Assembly (NCBI GenBank): GCA_009695065.1
Contig: SIBR01000012.1
Span: 1-64,000, forward strand
Origin: Opitutus sp.
GTDB taxonomy: Bacteria > Verrucomicrobiota > Verrucomicrobiae > Opitutales > Opitutaceae
Direction of reading: 5' to 3'
DNA length: 64,000 nt
Within the stretch, counting starts at the first letter, position 1. Every line of letters starts with the position of its first letter. Of this stretch, positions 51,192 to 60,455 are shown one piece after another. Position numbers and translations under genes: made by a program. Under the pieces are notes generated by a model, which ran no database searches, was not told where the DNA came from, and saw only the letters and a list, made by a program, of their open reading frames with translations.

Positions 51192-52142
51192 TCAGGCCCG
51201 CACGGGAATGCCGAGAATTCTCGCCATCGTCCCGCCGAACACCTTGCGCCGGCAGTCTTCCGGCACGGCACAGGCGTCGAACATGTCCTCGTGACGGCCC
51301 ATCATGTTGTCCAGCCGCTCCGGCGCCTCGTCGGTGCCAAACACGATTTTTTCGAAGGCGTAGACGGTATCGGGCGCACTATGGGCCGTCGGTCCCTCCC
51401 ACCAGAGGTAGTCCTTCATCGCTTTCAGGTTGCCCTGCAATTTGGTGAGCGTGGAGCCCGTAATGTCGAAGTGGACGTTCTTGCACCAGCGGGCGACCTC
51501 GGCCGCCTCCGCGTAGGCGGGATTGCCGAAATGCGCGCCGATGATCTGCAGCTTGGTGAACTTGGCCGCGATCGTCATGAGATACTCGGCCCGCATGCGC
51601 GGAAATCCCATCGTGCCGAAGCCGGCGATGCCGGTGTGATAAAGCGCCGGCACGCCCATTTTTTCGATGCGCTCGTAGATCGGAAAATAACGCTCGTCAT
51701 CCCAATTGTAACGCGGATCGCGTAACTTGATCCCGCGACACCCGTTGGCGGCGAAGTAATCGAGGTCCGCCAGAACGTCGGCGCTGTCGACCGAAATGCG
51801 GCCGAAGGGAATGACCGTGTCGGGACTTTTCCGCGCGGCCTCGATGATCGCCGGATATTCCGGCCGCCAGCCGTTGACGCAGGCCATCGCGTTGCGCTCT
51901 CGAAAATGGGTGAGCAACCCTTCGAAAAAGTACGGGCGCTTCTGATAGTGCATGTGGCAGTCGATCGTGAAGCGCCGGGGCACGGTCCGGCCCAGGCGAA
52001 CGGTCGACTTCCCATCGAGGGCGGGGGGCTGCTGGCCATCGGCGGCGAAGATCGCTGGCGAGCGGCCGAGGGCCGCGAGTCCAAGCGCGCCGCCAGTGAC
52101 TTTGAGAAAACCGCGGCGGGAGGAGAATGCGTGAGGGAGCAT
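51192..52142 (-). CDS. Tat-exported amidohydrolase (amidohydro_2 family)
   Basis: A 316-residue TIM-barrel metal hydrolase. A Tat signal opens it (FSSRRGFLKVTGGALGLAALG). Metal-site motifs: IDCHMHYQKRPYFFEG (H-x-H), strand end ALYHTGIAGFG with a His, and KLQIIGAHFGNPAYAEAAEVA with a later His; the final Asp lies in VFGTDEAPERL. This is the aminocarboxymuconate-decarboxylase-like branch, covering lactonases, decarboxylases and amidases. Substrate unknown. Next upstream is a flavin oxidase gene (74 bp). Confidence 0.92.
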   Translation of the reverse strand: MLPHAFSSRRGFLKVTGGALGLAALGRSPAIFAADGQQPPALDGKSTVRLGRTVPRRFTIDCHMHYQKRPYFFEGLLTHFRERNAMACVNGWRPEYPAIIEAARKSPDTVIPFGRISVDSADVLADLDYFAANGCRGIKLRDPRYNWDDERYFPIYERIEKMGVPALYHTGIAGFGTMGFPRMRAEYLMTIAAKFTKLQIIGAHFGNPAYAEAAEVARWCKNVHFDITGSTLTKLQGNLKAMKDYLWWEGPTAHSAPDTVYAFEKIVFGTDEAPERLDNMMGRHEDMFDACAVPEDCRRKVFGGTMARILGIPVRA

Positions 52143-52216
52143 GGTGGGGAGTTAGGTTTCCGGGACGAAAAACCAGCTTGGGGAATACCCCTCCGCGGAC
52201 AAGACCATACCCCGCC

Positions 52217-53209
52217 TCAGCGTCCGCCCGGGAACGCGCGCACGAGTTCCAACACCGTTTCCGCGCAAGCCCAGGCCAGGGTGAATCCCGCACCGCCGTG
52301 ACCGTAATTGTGCACGATCGCGCGCCCGCCCGGCATCGGCTCGAGTTCCAGCCGCACCGAGGCCCGCGCCGGGCGCAATCCGACCCTTTGCCCCAGCACC
52401 CGCGCCGTCGCCAACACCGGCCGCAGCCGCACGCACCGGTCGAAGATATCGTTCGCCACGGCTGGATCCGGGACGGTGCTCCATTCGCCGGCCTCGGCGG
52501 TGCCGCCGAGCACGCAGTCGCGATCGCGCGGCACGATGTACGTCGTGCTGCCGTTGTCGTAGAGGATGATCGTGTCATCGAGCCCGGCCGGCCGGGACAC
52601 GAGCACGAGCTGGCCGCGGATCGGATACACGCCGTCATCGAGCGCGACCGTGCGCGCCCCGACTCCGGTGCAATTCACCACGATCCGGTGGGCGGTGAGC
52701 AGATCCTGCACCCGCTCGACGGAGCGGGTCACGAAGCGCCCGCCCCGACGGGCAAATTCCGCCTGCAACCAGGCCATGTGCACCGGCGTTTCCACCCGGG
52801 GCACGGAGAAGACGGGCGCCGTGGCGAACCCCGCCGGTAACTCCGCAGCCGTGGCGTCGCGCACCTTCGGCTCGAGGCTGCGCAGGGCAGCCGGGTCTTT
52901 CTTCGCCGGCGTCAGCATGAGCAGCGGCGCCGACTTGATCCCCGGCACTCCGCGCCGCTCCATCTCCTCGTAAAGCACCCGCGTGCGCCGCGCCCAGGCA
53001 TCGGCCCGTTCCGAGCTTTCGACTTTATACGGCAGCCAGATCGCCGCCGCGACATCCGAGGTCAGTTGCGGCGTCTTTTCCCGGGCATAAATGACGACCG
53101 GAAAACCCGCATCGAGCAGGCCCAGGGCCGTGGTCAGGCCGACCACGCCCGCGCCGAGGACGGCCACTTCGCCGGAGCGTGGAGTTGAGGAAGTCGATGC
53201 TGCGGTCAT
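52217..53209 (-). CDS. FAD-dependent oxidoreductase, D-amino-acid-oxidase type
   Basis: A 330-residue flavoenzyme. FAD-binding N-terminus VAVLGAGVVGLTTALGLLDAGF, then SDVAAAIWLPYKV (S-x-x-A-G/A-A-x-W-x-P-Y as in DAAO), IVVNCTGVGARTVALDD, GVYPIRGQLVLV, YIVPRDRDCVLGGTAEAG and the C-terminal YGHGGAGFTLAWACAE. These are the consecutive motifs of D-amino-acid and D-aspartate oxidases: oxidative deamination with O2 giving H2O2. No signal peptide is seen, unlike its neighbours. 18 bp separate it from the M20 gene upstream, suggesting one operon. Confidence 0.93.
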   Translation of the reverse strand: MTAASTSSTPRSGEVAVLGAGVVGLTTALGLLDAGFPVVIYAREKTPQLTSDVAAAIWLPYKVESSERADAWARRTRVLYEEMERRGVPGIKSAPLLMLTPAKKDPAALRSLEPKVRDATAAELPAGFATAPVFSVPRVETPVHMAWLQAEFARRGGRFVTRSVERVQDLLTAHRIVVNCTGVGARTVALDDGVYPIRGQLVLVSRPAGLDDTIILYDNGSTTYIVPRDRDCVLGGTAEAGEWSTVPDPAVANDIFDRCVRLRPVLATARVLGQRVGLRPARASVRLELEPMPGGRAIVHNYGHGGAGFTLAWACAETVLELVRAFPGGR

Positions 53210-53227
53210 ACGAAGGGTAAAGGCGGG

Positions 53228-54835
53228 TCACTCCTTCTTCGCCGGCGCCGCGGTCGGACGCACGGTCGGATACTTGATGCCAAGCTGGTCGAGATACGTA
53301 TCGTAGCGCGACGCATCGTAGTAAAATCTACGCATCGGCTCGCGATACTCCGCCATGATTTTCGCATTCAGGTAGGTCGCCGGTTTGTCCTCCGGCCCCA
53401 TCAGCGGCTGATACTTCATATCTTTCGTCTGCACGTTGCGGAAATAGTCCCACGCCCCCGCGACCAGGGCGGGCTGCGTCAGCAAATCCACCATCGTCAT
53501 CGCCAACACTTTCGCGCCCGCCGTCGTGCCCTTGTGCGCAATCGGCGTCGCCATCGCGATGGCGTTCGCCCAGTTGTGGCCGGGGAGATTCGGAATGTTG
53601 GCCGGGTAGCGCAGGATGACGGTCGGAACATTCCATGACACATCGCCGATGTCGTCCGACCCGCCCACGCGCGTCTCGTCCGTGGCCGGCCCCTGCAATT
53701 TTTTCAGCTGCACCGGCAGCCCGGAAACCGGCGCCTTCAGTTCGCCCTGCAGGGACTTTGCCAGCAGTTGGTCCGCGTCGGTCCACTGCGGCAGCCCGAC
53801 CTGCTGGATATTGGCATCCATCGCCTCGGCCACCGGCTTGTTGTAATGCCCGGGCCAGGCGGAACCGAGGACGCGCGACGTGACACTCGTGGCGGTCATC
53901 AGCGCGGCGCCCTGCGCCATCGTATCGCCGATCTCACGCAGGCCGCGGATCTGGTCGTATTCGAGTTCGCGGAAATAATACCAGACGCTGGCGATCGCCG
54001 GCACGACGTTAGGCTGGTCGCCGCCGTTGGTGATGACGTAGTGCGAACGCTGCTGCAGCCGCAGGTGCTCGCGGCGATAGTTCCAGCCCACGTTCATCAA
54101 TTCCACCGCATCGAGCGCACTGCGGCCCCGCCACGGCGCCATGGCCGAATGCGCCGTCTCGCCGCGGAAAGTGTACTCGACCGACACGAGGCCCGTGCCC
54201 GTCCCCGCGCCCCATGAGACTTCGAGGTTGTTGCCGACATGCGTGAACAGCACCACGTCGACGTCCTTGAAATACCCGGCGCGCACGAGGTGGGCCTTGC
54301 CGCCGAGTTGCTCCTCCGCCACGCCCGGCCAGAGCCGGATCGTGCCGGGCAGCTTCGCCCGCTCCATCAACCGCTTCACCGCGAGGGCGGCCGTGAGGTT
54401 AAGCGGTTGGCCGGAGTTGTGGCCCTCGCCGTGACCGGGCGCGCCCTCGATGATCGGCGACCGATAGGCCACCCCGGGGCGCTGCGAGGCCTGCGGAATG
54501 CAATCGATGTCGGAGCCCAGCGCGATCACCGGCTTGCCCGAGCCCCACGACGCCACCCACGCCGTCGGCATGCCGGCGACACCCCGCTCGATTGTGAACC
54601 CCTCCTTTTCGAGGATGCCCGTGAGGTATTTCGACGTCTCGACCTCTTGGAATCCGAGTTCGCCGAAGCTGAACACCGTGTCGACCATGACCTGGGTTTG
54701 CTTCTTCATCGACTCGACGGCATCGCTCACCTGCCCCTTGTACTCGGCCGCGGAACCGGACTGCGCCGCCGCCCGGACGGCGGGAGCCAGGGCAAGGGTG
54801 ACGGAACAACAGACGATACGGAGGGAGAGACTCAT
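53228..54835 (-). CDS. Exported M20-family amidohydrolase (AbgB-like)
   Basis: A 535-residue dimetal hydrolase with a signal peptide (SLRIVCCSVTLALAPAVRAAA). M20 features: ELGFQEVETSKYLTGILEKEGF at the start, IALGSDIDCIPQAS, GHGEGHNSGQPLNL (metal His), GVAEEQLGGKAHLVRAG (catalytic Glu pair), and VEYTFRGETAHSAMAPWRGRSALDAVELM for the dimerisation domain. The long form and GGSDDIGDVSWNVPT resemble AbgB, which splits p-aminobenzoyl-glutamate. ATG at 54835 begins the signal peptide; a longer open frame upstream is not protein-like. Substrate probably an N-acyl amino acid. Confidence 0.9.
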   Translation of the reverse strand: MSLSLRIVCCSVTLALAPAVRAAAQSGSAAEYKGQVSDAVESMKKQTQVMVDTVFSFGELGFQEVETSKYLTGILEKEGFTIERGVAGMPTAWVASWGSGKPVIALGSDIDCIPQASQRPGVAYRSPIIEGAPGHGEGHNSGQPLNLTAALAVKRLMERAKLPGTIRLWPGVAEEQLGGKAHLVRAGYFKDVDVVLFTHVGNNLEVSWGAGTGTGLVSVEYTFRGETAHSAMAPWRGRSALDAVELMNVGWNYRREHLRLQQRSHYVITNGGDQPNVVPAIASVWYYFRELEYDQIRGLREIGDTMAQGAALMTATSVTSRVLGSAWPGHYNKPVAEAMDANIQQVGLPQWTDADQLLAKSLQGELKAPVSGLPVQLKKLQGPATDETRVGGSDDIGDVSWNVPTVILRYPANIPNLPGHNWANAIAMATPIAHKGTTAGAKVLAMTMVDLLTQPALVAGAWDYFRNVQTKDMKYQPLMGPEDKPATYLNAKIMAEYREPMRRFYYDASRYDTYLDQLGIKYPTVRPTAAPAKKE

Positions 54836-55080
54836 AGCGGTTTTCCTAGCACAGGGTTGAAGCGGCCGACGCCGCCCGGGGCAACAGGGGCGGGAAACGT
54901 GTTGGCCCGCCGTGCAGACGAGGGCAAGCCGGCTTTCGACCCGAAAGCGGCTTGCGAAGTAATCGGCCAATTTTGCGACTAGTCGCAAAATTGAGGTTTG
55001 CCGCGATTCCCCCGAATTTTCCGCCACAGCGGAAAATTGAGAACCGCGGCGGGGAGCAGACTCGCCCCGGGAGGGAGAAT
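54836..55080. other. Intergenic region with small AT-rich repeats
   Basis: About 245 bp between two leftward genes. It carries two short related segments (AAAATTGAG at about 54986 and again at 55031). No gene or clear hairpin terminator was found. Confidence 0.35.
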
Positions 55081-56736
55081 TCAAAACAGCCGCCGGCCGC
55101 GGGCCTCCGGCGGAGACGGAATGCCGAGCAATCCCGCCAGCGTCGGCGCGATATCGTCCACCCCGACTCGCTCGGGATGCACGCCGGGCGTGACGCCGGC
55201 GCCGAACCAGAGCTGCGGCACGTGCGTGTCGTAATCGTAAGGCGTCCCGTAAGTGGTGCCGGTCGGCACCTTGTTCATGAAGTAAGGCTTCACCACGAAA
55301 ACGACGTCGCGATCGCTCGGCCCGTAATAACTGCGACGCACCATGGCGGGCACGGATTCGCCCTCGGGCGCGATCGCGAGAATTTCGGCCCGGGTGAACG
55401 CCGGCGCGACGAACGGCGCCGTCAGCAGGGATTCCTTCAAAACACGGGCCACCGCGTCGGCCGGCAGATTTTTCGCCGCGAGCGCGGACGACCGGAGATG
55501 ATAACCGGCATTGTCCCGCGTGAACCAGTACTGGCCCTCGGGCAAGGGGCCAAAGGCCGCGTCGAGCGCCTTCCGGCCCGGACCATCCCAGTCGCCCGGG
55601 TTGAAGCGACCGGCCGGGATCGACGGCCGGAGGGCGTGCACGCGCTCCGGCATCGGCGCCCCGCCGTGATCAGCCGTCAGCACGATCACGCACTTCGCGA
55701 GCCCGACCTCGCGGTTGAGGCAGTCCAGCAGCGAGGCGATGACCCGGTCGAGCCGCAGGATGGAATCCATCATCTCGTGGCTGTCGGGACCATAGGAATG
55801 GCCCATGACATCGATCTGGGAAAAATCCATACCCAACAGATCGGTCGCGGGATGGTGGCCGAGTTTTTCCTCCCGCACGGCCCGCTCGGCGAACTCGCCG
55901 AGAAACGCGGCGCTGAACGGCGAGTTGTCGAAGGCGATGTAGAACTTCGAGGTGATCTTGGCGGCGCCGCCGGTGACCTTCTTGGGGAAGGTCCGGCCGA
56001 GACCGAGCCCTGTCTCCTCCCCCGGCGCATCGTCAGGGCCCTGCACCGCGTCGTAAATCGTGGGTTCGCGCAAGCGGTCCCAGGTGGCGCCGAACTTCGC
56101 CTCGACGCGCCGCTCGGCGTTGAACGCCGCGATCCAGGCCGGCAGCGCGTCCCGATAGTACCGCGACGTGACGATGCGGCCGTTCTCATCCCAATAGACG
56201 CCGTCGCCCAGTTTGCCGCCGAGCAGGATGGCGGCGCGGTCCTTGTTGGAGACGGAAAAAACCTTCGAGTTGGCGCCGTGGCGCAACTTCAACTGATCGC
56301 CGACCGTGGGCGCGCGGAAATTACGCGGCGAGCGGCCGGCCTTCGCCGCCAGCAGGGCCGGACCGGCATTCGCGGCATCGAGCCCGACCAGCGGAGCAGA
56401 GGCATCCTCGACGTTGCTCATCATTTCCCACGTGTCGCGGTTGAGCCACTCGTTGGCCGTGATGCCGTGGATATTGGCATGGACGCCACTGAGGATCGTG
56501 GCATGGCCGGGCGCGGTGATCGTCGTGGCGTGCCGGTAATGGCAATTCTGGAAATCCGCGCCGGCCGCGAGCAGGCGCTTGAATCCGCCTTCGCCGAAGT
56601 AGGGCTGGAAGCGCACGAGATAATCGGCGCGAAACTGGTCGATCGCGATGACGACCGCCAGCCGCGGCGGGGTGGGCTCGGCCGCAAAACCCGACAGCGC
56701 CAGCAACCCGACGGCGAACAGAAGGCGAAACTTCAT
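55081..56736 (-). CDS. Exported PafA-like alkaline phosphatase / phosphodiesterase
   Basis: A 551-residue alkaline-phosphatase-superfamily enzyme with a signal peptide (FRLLFAVGLLALSGFAAE). Zinc and nucleophile motifs as in PafA: VVIAIDQFRADYL (Asp ligand), ATTITAPGHATILSG (Thr nucleophile), MDFSQIDVMGHSYGPDS (Asp and His), VIVLTADHGGAPMPE (Asp-His) and YDYDTHVPQLWFG (last His). Such enzymes hydrolyse phosphate mono- or diesters outside the cytoplasm. ATG at 56736 begins the signal peptide. Its gene faces no regulator; a Gfo/Idh gene lies 124 bp upstream. Confidence 0.94.
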   Translation of the reverse strand: MKFRLLFAVGLLALSGFAAEPTPPRLAVVIAIDQFRADYLVRFQPYFGEGGFKRLLAAGADFQNCHYRHATTITAPGHATILSGVHANIHGITANEWLNRDTWEMMSNVEDASAPLVGLDAANAGPALLAAKAGRSPRNFRAPTVGDQLKLRHGANSKVFSVSNKDRAAILLGGKLGDGVYWDENGRIVTSRYYRDALPAWIAAFNAERRVEAKFGATWDRLREPTIYDAVQGPDDAPGEETGLGLGRTFPKKVTGGAAKITSKFYIAFDNSPFSAAFLGEFAERAVREEKLGHHPATDLLGMDFSQIDVMGHSYGPDSHEMMDSILRLDRVIASLLDCLNREVGLAKCVIVLTADHGGAPMPERVHALRPSIPAGRFNPGDWDGPGRKALDAAFGPLPEGQYWFTRDNAGYHLRSSALAAKNLPADAVARVLKESLLTAPFVAPAFTRAEILAIAPEGESVPAMVRRSYYGPSDRDVVFVVKPYFMNKVPTGTTYGTPYDYDTHVPQLWFGAGVTPGVHPERVGVDDIAPTLAGLLGIPSPPEARGRRLF

Positions 56737-56860
56737 CCGCCGAGAATTACAGGATCGAACCATGGGCCGAGGTAAAAATCGCCGGACGCCAGCCCGCAGG
56801 CGGCGCCTGGTGCTTCCTTTGCCAGAAGGCGCGTTCGGTCGGTCGAACCGGTGCTCCCCA

Positions 56861-57910
56861 TCAGAGCTTCACCACCACGCCGCGCTCGGCTGCCGTGTAG
56901 ACGGCACGCACGAGGGCGAGGGCCTTGCGGGCCTCATAGCCGTCGATGGCCACCGGCCGGCCCTGGCGCAGCGCGTCGACGAGATCCTGAATCTGCCGGC
57001 GGTGCCCTTCGAAATTCATCGCCTCCGGCTTGCTCGCGCCGGAACCGAAGACGCCGGCATTCTGCGCGGACCGGATCGCCTCGTCGCCCGGTTGGGCGGC
57101 GCGAAAATCCCACTTCGAAATATAATCTCCCTCCAGCCGGACGGACCCGAGCTCACCGCAAATTTCCAGCCGGCGGTCCCACCCCGGCCAGCACGCTGTC
57201 GAAGCTTCGATCGTCCCGAGCGCGCCCGACGGGAACTTGAGCGCCGCCGTCAGCGTGTCCTCGCCCTCGATCCCGGTGTGCACGCACCGCGTCTTGAAGC
57301 CGGCGACTTCCGACGGCAGGCCGACGAACCACTGCAGCAGGTCGATCGCATGGATGCCCTGGTTGATCAGCGCCCCTCCGCCGTCGAGTTTCGACGCACC
57401 CTTCCAGCCGCCGGCATAATACTCGGCGCTGCGCTGCCACCGGATGTGGGCGCTCGCGACGACGATCCGGCCGAAGCGGCCCGCGTCGAGCGCCGCCTTC
57501 ACCGTGATCGCGCCTTCCCCGTAACGGGATTGAAAGATCGGCAGGACCACGACCTTCGCCTCGTCGGCGGCGCGCAACAGCACGTCGGCCCGCTCCGTCG
57601 TGATCTCGATCGGCTTCTCGACCACCACGTGCTTGCCCGCCCGCACCGCCGCGAGCGCGGGTTCAAGGTGGGCGCCGCTCGGCGTGGTCACGCAGATCAC
57701 ATCGATGTCCGGCCGCGCCACGAGTTCGTCGATGCTCGAGGTGACGAAGGGCACCTGGTGTTTCGCGGCAAACGCCCGCGCGTTGTCGGCATTGCGCGTC
57801 GCGATGCCGGTCAGCCGCGCACCGGTGACGTGCGCGATCGCGTGCGCGTGGTAGTCGGCGATCATGCCGACGCCAACGATGCCAAATCCGTAAGTGGAAG
57901 TAGAACTCAT
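56861..57910 (-). CDS. Gfo/Idh/MocA family oxidoreductase
   Basis: A 349-residue NAD(P)-dependent enzyme: Rossmann motif FGIVGVGMIADYHAHAIAHV, ITRN-type strand IATRNADNARAFA, the conserved CVTTPSGAHLEPALAAVRAGKHVVVEKPIE (Lys in E-K-P), and the C-terminal alpha/beta domain with GGWKGASKLDGGGALINQGIHAIDLLQW (the G-G-G-x-x-x-x-x-G-x-H-x-x-D motif). It oxidises or epimerises a sugar or cyclitol. Unlike most neighbours it has no signal peptide. It might supply 3-keto sugars for the DUF1080 protein, but they are far apart, so this is speculation. Confidence 0.95.
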   Translation of the reverse strand: MSSTSTYGFGIVGVGMIADYHAHAIAHVTGARLTGIATRNADNARAFAAKHQVPFVTSSIDELVARPDIDVICVTTPSGAHLEPALAAVRAGKHVVVEKPIEITTERADVLLRAADEAKVVVLPIFQSRYGEGAITVKAALDAGRFGRIVVASAHIRWQRSAEYYAGGWKGASKLDGGGALINQGIHAIDLLQWFVGLPSEVAGFKTRCVHTGIEGEDTLTAALKFPSGALGTIEASTACWPGWDRRLEICGELGSVRLEGDYISKWDFRAAQPGDEAIRSAQNAGVFGSGASKPEAMNFEGHRRQIQDLVDALRQGRPVAIDGYEARKALALVRAVYTAAERGVVVKL

Positions 57911-58126
57911 GCGCGGGAAAAGTGAGACGGCAGGAGCGCGCTTGTTGCCGGGGCCCTGCAACGGCGTCAAGCGCCGGCAAGGACGAGCCAGGCTGGCTCA
58001 GCGCGCAACGGCCGGGGAACGCCAGCCCGAACGGTCGGCGCGTATGCCGTGCCGCGCCGCCTTTGCTTCCCGGAGCCTTCGTCTTGGTGAACGGCTCCCC
58101 GCCTGCAAACGACCGCGGCGACGTGC
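57911..58126. other. Intergenic region
   Basis: 216 bp before the Gfo/Idh gene and after the redoxin gene's stop. No gene, repeat or terminator with a T run was recognised. Confidence 0.35.
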
Positions 58127-59353
58127 TTACGGAGTATAGTAGGGGCCGAGTTCCTCGAGAATCTTGGCGAGCAGCTCGGGCGGATTCACCGGACCGCTTT
58201 GCCGGTAGAGGATCTTGCCCCCCGGCGCGACCAGCACCGTGTGCGGCAGCGGGCCGGGCCACTCGGGATCGAGCGCCTTGACCATGGCGTCGGTGCTCGC
58301 ACCGGTGTAAAGAAAATTGAGCGTTTCTCGGCCCTCGGCCTTGAGCAGGGTCTTCAGCTGCGTCGAAGGGGAAGCGTGCTGGTTTTCCAGAAACTTCTTC
58401 GCCTGCGCCTGCATCTTCGGATCGTCCATGCTGATCGTCACGAGTTCGAACTTGCGGGAGCCCAACCGGCGCGAAAGCGAGACGAGTTCGGGAAACTCGG
58501 CCACGCACGGCGCGCACCACGTCGCCCAGACATTGATCAGGCGCAGGCGGTTGGAGGTGTTTCGGGCGAGCGTGGCGACACCGGGCGCGTCGATGGTCGC
58601 GAGCGATACGGGCTCGGCTTTCCAGCGTTCGTCGATCTTCGCGACCTCGCCCTGCTTCGAATTCCACTTGGTCGAGCAGCCCATCACCTTCGTCGAAGGG
58701 ACGGTGACCGGTTTGCCCGCCAGCATTTCGACGATGGCGTTGCGCGCATCGTGGGACGTGACGGACTTCAGGTCCTCGAAGCGCGAATCGTCGACCCAGC
58801 CCACGTAGCGCAGCTTGCGCTCCCGGTCGAAAAGGAAGACGTGCGGCGTCGCGAGGCAGCCGTACGCCTTGGCGGCGACCTGAGTATCGCCATCGTAGAG
58901 ATACGGAAAGGGAAAGCCCGCCTCCTTGGCGTAGAGCTTCATCTCGTCGTAGCCGTCGCTGTATTTGCTGTAGCCTAGCTCGACGACGGAAAGCCCGTCG
59001 GGGCTGTTCGGGTTGATCGCCACGACATCGAGGCCCTTGTCTTTAAACTCCCGCGCGAGCGGCAGGAGCCGCGTTTCGGCGGCATGCGAATACGGGCAAT
59101 GGTTCGAAAGGAACACGACCATCAGCACCGGCGCGGCCTTGAAGTCGGCGAGCGTGTAAGTTTTTCCGTCGATCCCGAGAAGTTTGAAATCGGGAGCGCG
59201 ATCGCCGAGCTTCAACTCGGTCGCGTCAGGCGGCAGCCCGTTCTTTGCCGCGGCTTTGGCGGGGGCCTTCTTTTTTCCTTCCTGGGCGGAAGCAGGAGCA
59301 AGCAACGCACCGGCCAGGACAGCAGCGAGACAGAGCGAGAGGAGGCGTTTCAT
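58127..59353 (-). CDS. Exported protein with two thioredoxin-like domains
   Basis: A 408-residue protein with a signal peptide (MKRLLSLCLAAVLAGALLAPASA). First domain (about 45-200): peroxiredoxin/AhpC-TSA-like, LKLGDRAPDFKLLGIDGKTYTLADF, VVFLSNHCPYSHAAETRLLPLA, with only one Cys at the active site, and CLATPHVFLFDRERKLRYVG. Second domain (about 255-408): TlpA-like, RLRLINVWATWCAPCVAEFPELV with a full C-x-x-C and LPHTVLVAPGGKILYRQSG. Two fused thiol-redox units suggest periplasmic disulfide reduction or peroxide defence. ATG at 59353 begins the signal peptide. Confidence 0.92.
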   Translation of the reverse strand: MKRLLSLCLAAVLAGALLAPASAQEGKKKAPAKAAAKNGLPPDATELKLGDRAPDFKLLGIDGKTYTLADFKAAPVLMVVFLSNHCPYSHAAETRLLPLAREFKDKGLDVVAINPNSPDGLSVVELGYSKYSDGYDEMKLYAKEAGFPFPYLYDGDTQVAAKAYGCLATPHVFLFDRERKLRYVGWVDDSRFEDLKSVTSHDARNAIVEMLAGKPVTVPSTKVMGCSTKWNSKQGEVAKIDERWKAEPVSLATIDAPGVATLARNTSNRLRLINVWATWCAPCVAEFPELVSLSRRLGSRKFELVTISMDDPKMQAQAKKFLENQHASPSTQLKTLLKAEGRETLNFLYTGASTDAMVKALDPEWPGPLPHTVLVAPGGKILYRQSGPVNPPELLAKILEELGPYYTP

Positions 59354-59480
59354 GAGGGGGAATTTTTCGGGGACGGGGGTTCGTCGCGCCAACTCCGTCG
59401 GCGCAACGTCGGGAAATAACGAGACTGGCCGGCCGCGCGGCCGGTTTCAAGGGAACGATGCGGGGGCGCAACAAAGACGG

Positions 59481-60299
59481 CTACCGGACGCCGAACTTGC
59501 GGAGGTATTTCAGCGTGACGTCGAACTCGTGCGGCAGCGGGGCACGGATCGTCAGCGGCTCCCGCGAGACGGGATGCTTCAGCGTCAGCTCGGTCGCATG
59601 CAGCGCGAGGCGCGCGAGCAGGGGTTTCTCGTCGGCGCGGCCCTTGTAGCCGTGTTTGAAATCCGACAGCAGCAGTTTGATTTCCGGATCGCCGTAAAAC
59701 GGATCGTTCAGGATCGGCGCGCCCGCAGCCGCGAGGTGGACCCGTAACTGGTGGGTGCGGCCCGTGAGGGGCCGGCATTCGACGAACGCAAAACTCACGC
59801 CCGCGTTGGTTTTCGCCGCCCGGCCTCCACCGAAGCGCTCGAGCGTCTTGAATTCCGTCACGCAGACCTTGCCGCCGCGCCCCTTGAACACCCGCATGCG
59901 GCCGGGCTGCCGTTCGTCCTCGCCCAGCGCCACCTCGACCGTGAAGGCATCCGGCAGCATTCCGGCCGCGTCGCGCACCGGCGCGATCACCTTCATCGCG
60001 CGATCGGGCGGCAGCACGGCCACGAAGGCGTGATAGGTCTTGGCCACGGTCTTGGACTGAAACTGGCCGCTCACAAAATCGAGGGCCGGCTTCGTCTTCG
60101 CGCACAGCAGGAGCCCGCTCGTATCGGCGTCCAGGCGGTGGACATTGGCGACGCCGTGGCCATAGCGCGGGTGCGCATGGACGAGGCCCATCAGGTTTTC
60201 GCGCGTCTTGTCCCAGCGGTCCGGGGCCACGAGGAGACCGCTCGGCTTGTCGAAGGCGACGAGCGTGTCGTCCTCAAAAATGACAGGCGGAAGCGGCAT
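59481..60299 (-). CDS. RluA-family RNA pseudouridine synthase
   Basis: A 272-residue enzyme. VIFEDDTLVAFDKPSGLLVAPD opens the catalytic domain, and the catalytic Asp sits in VHRLDADTSGLLLCAKT. Other family motifs: KTYHAFV, ECRPLTGRTHQLRVHLAAAGAPILND and a DPFYGD end. There is no S4 domain, so it matches the RluA/TruC type rather than RluC/RluD. It isomerises uridine in rRNA or tRNA. ATG at 60299 fits the family start. Confidence 0.94.
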   Translation of the reverse strand: MPLPPVIFEDDTLVAFDKPSGLLVAPDRWDKTRENLMGLVHAHPRYGHGVANVHRLDADTSGLLLCAKTKPALDFVSGQFQSKTVAKTYHAFVAVLPPDRAMKVIAPVRDAAGMLPDAFTVEVALGEDERQPGRMRVFKGRGGKVCVTEFKTLERFGGGRAAKTNAGVSFAFVECRPLTGRTHQLRVHLAAAGAPILNDPFYGDPEIKLLLSDFKHGYKGRADEKPLLARLALHATELTLKHPVSREPLTIRAPLPHEFDVTLKYLRKFGVR

Positions 60300-60455
60300 G
60301 GGCTGCTTCACTTGGTCGGGTTTTCGATTCGGAAGTCTAGCCCAAAGTCCCGGCGGCCATCGGGCCGCAGTGGCTAACAGGATGCAAGATGCCGGTTCGC
60401 CTGCTAATTCGCTTGCCGCTCCGCGACGGCCGGCGCTGCCTCGTGTCTGAGCGCC

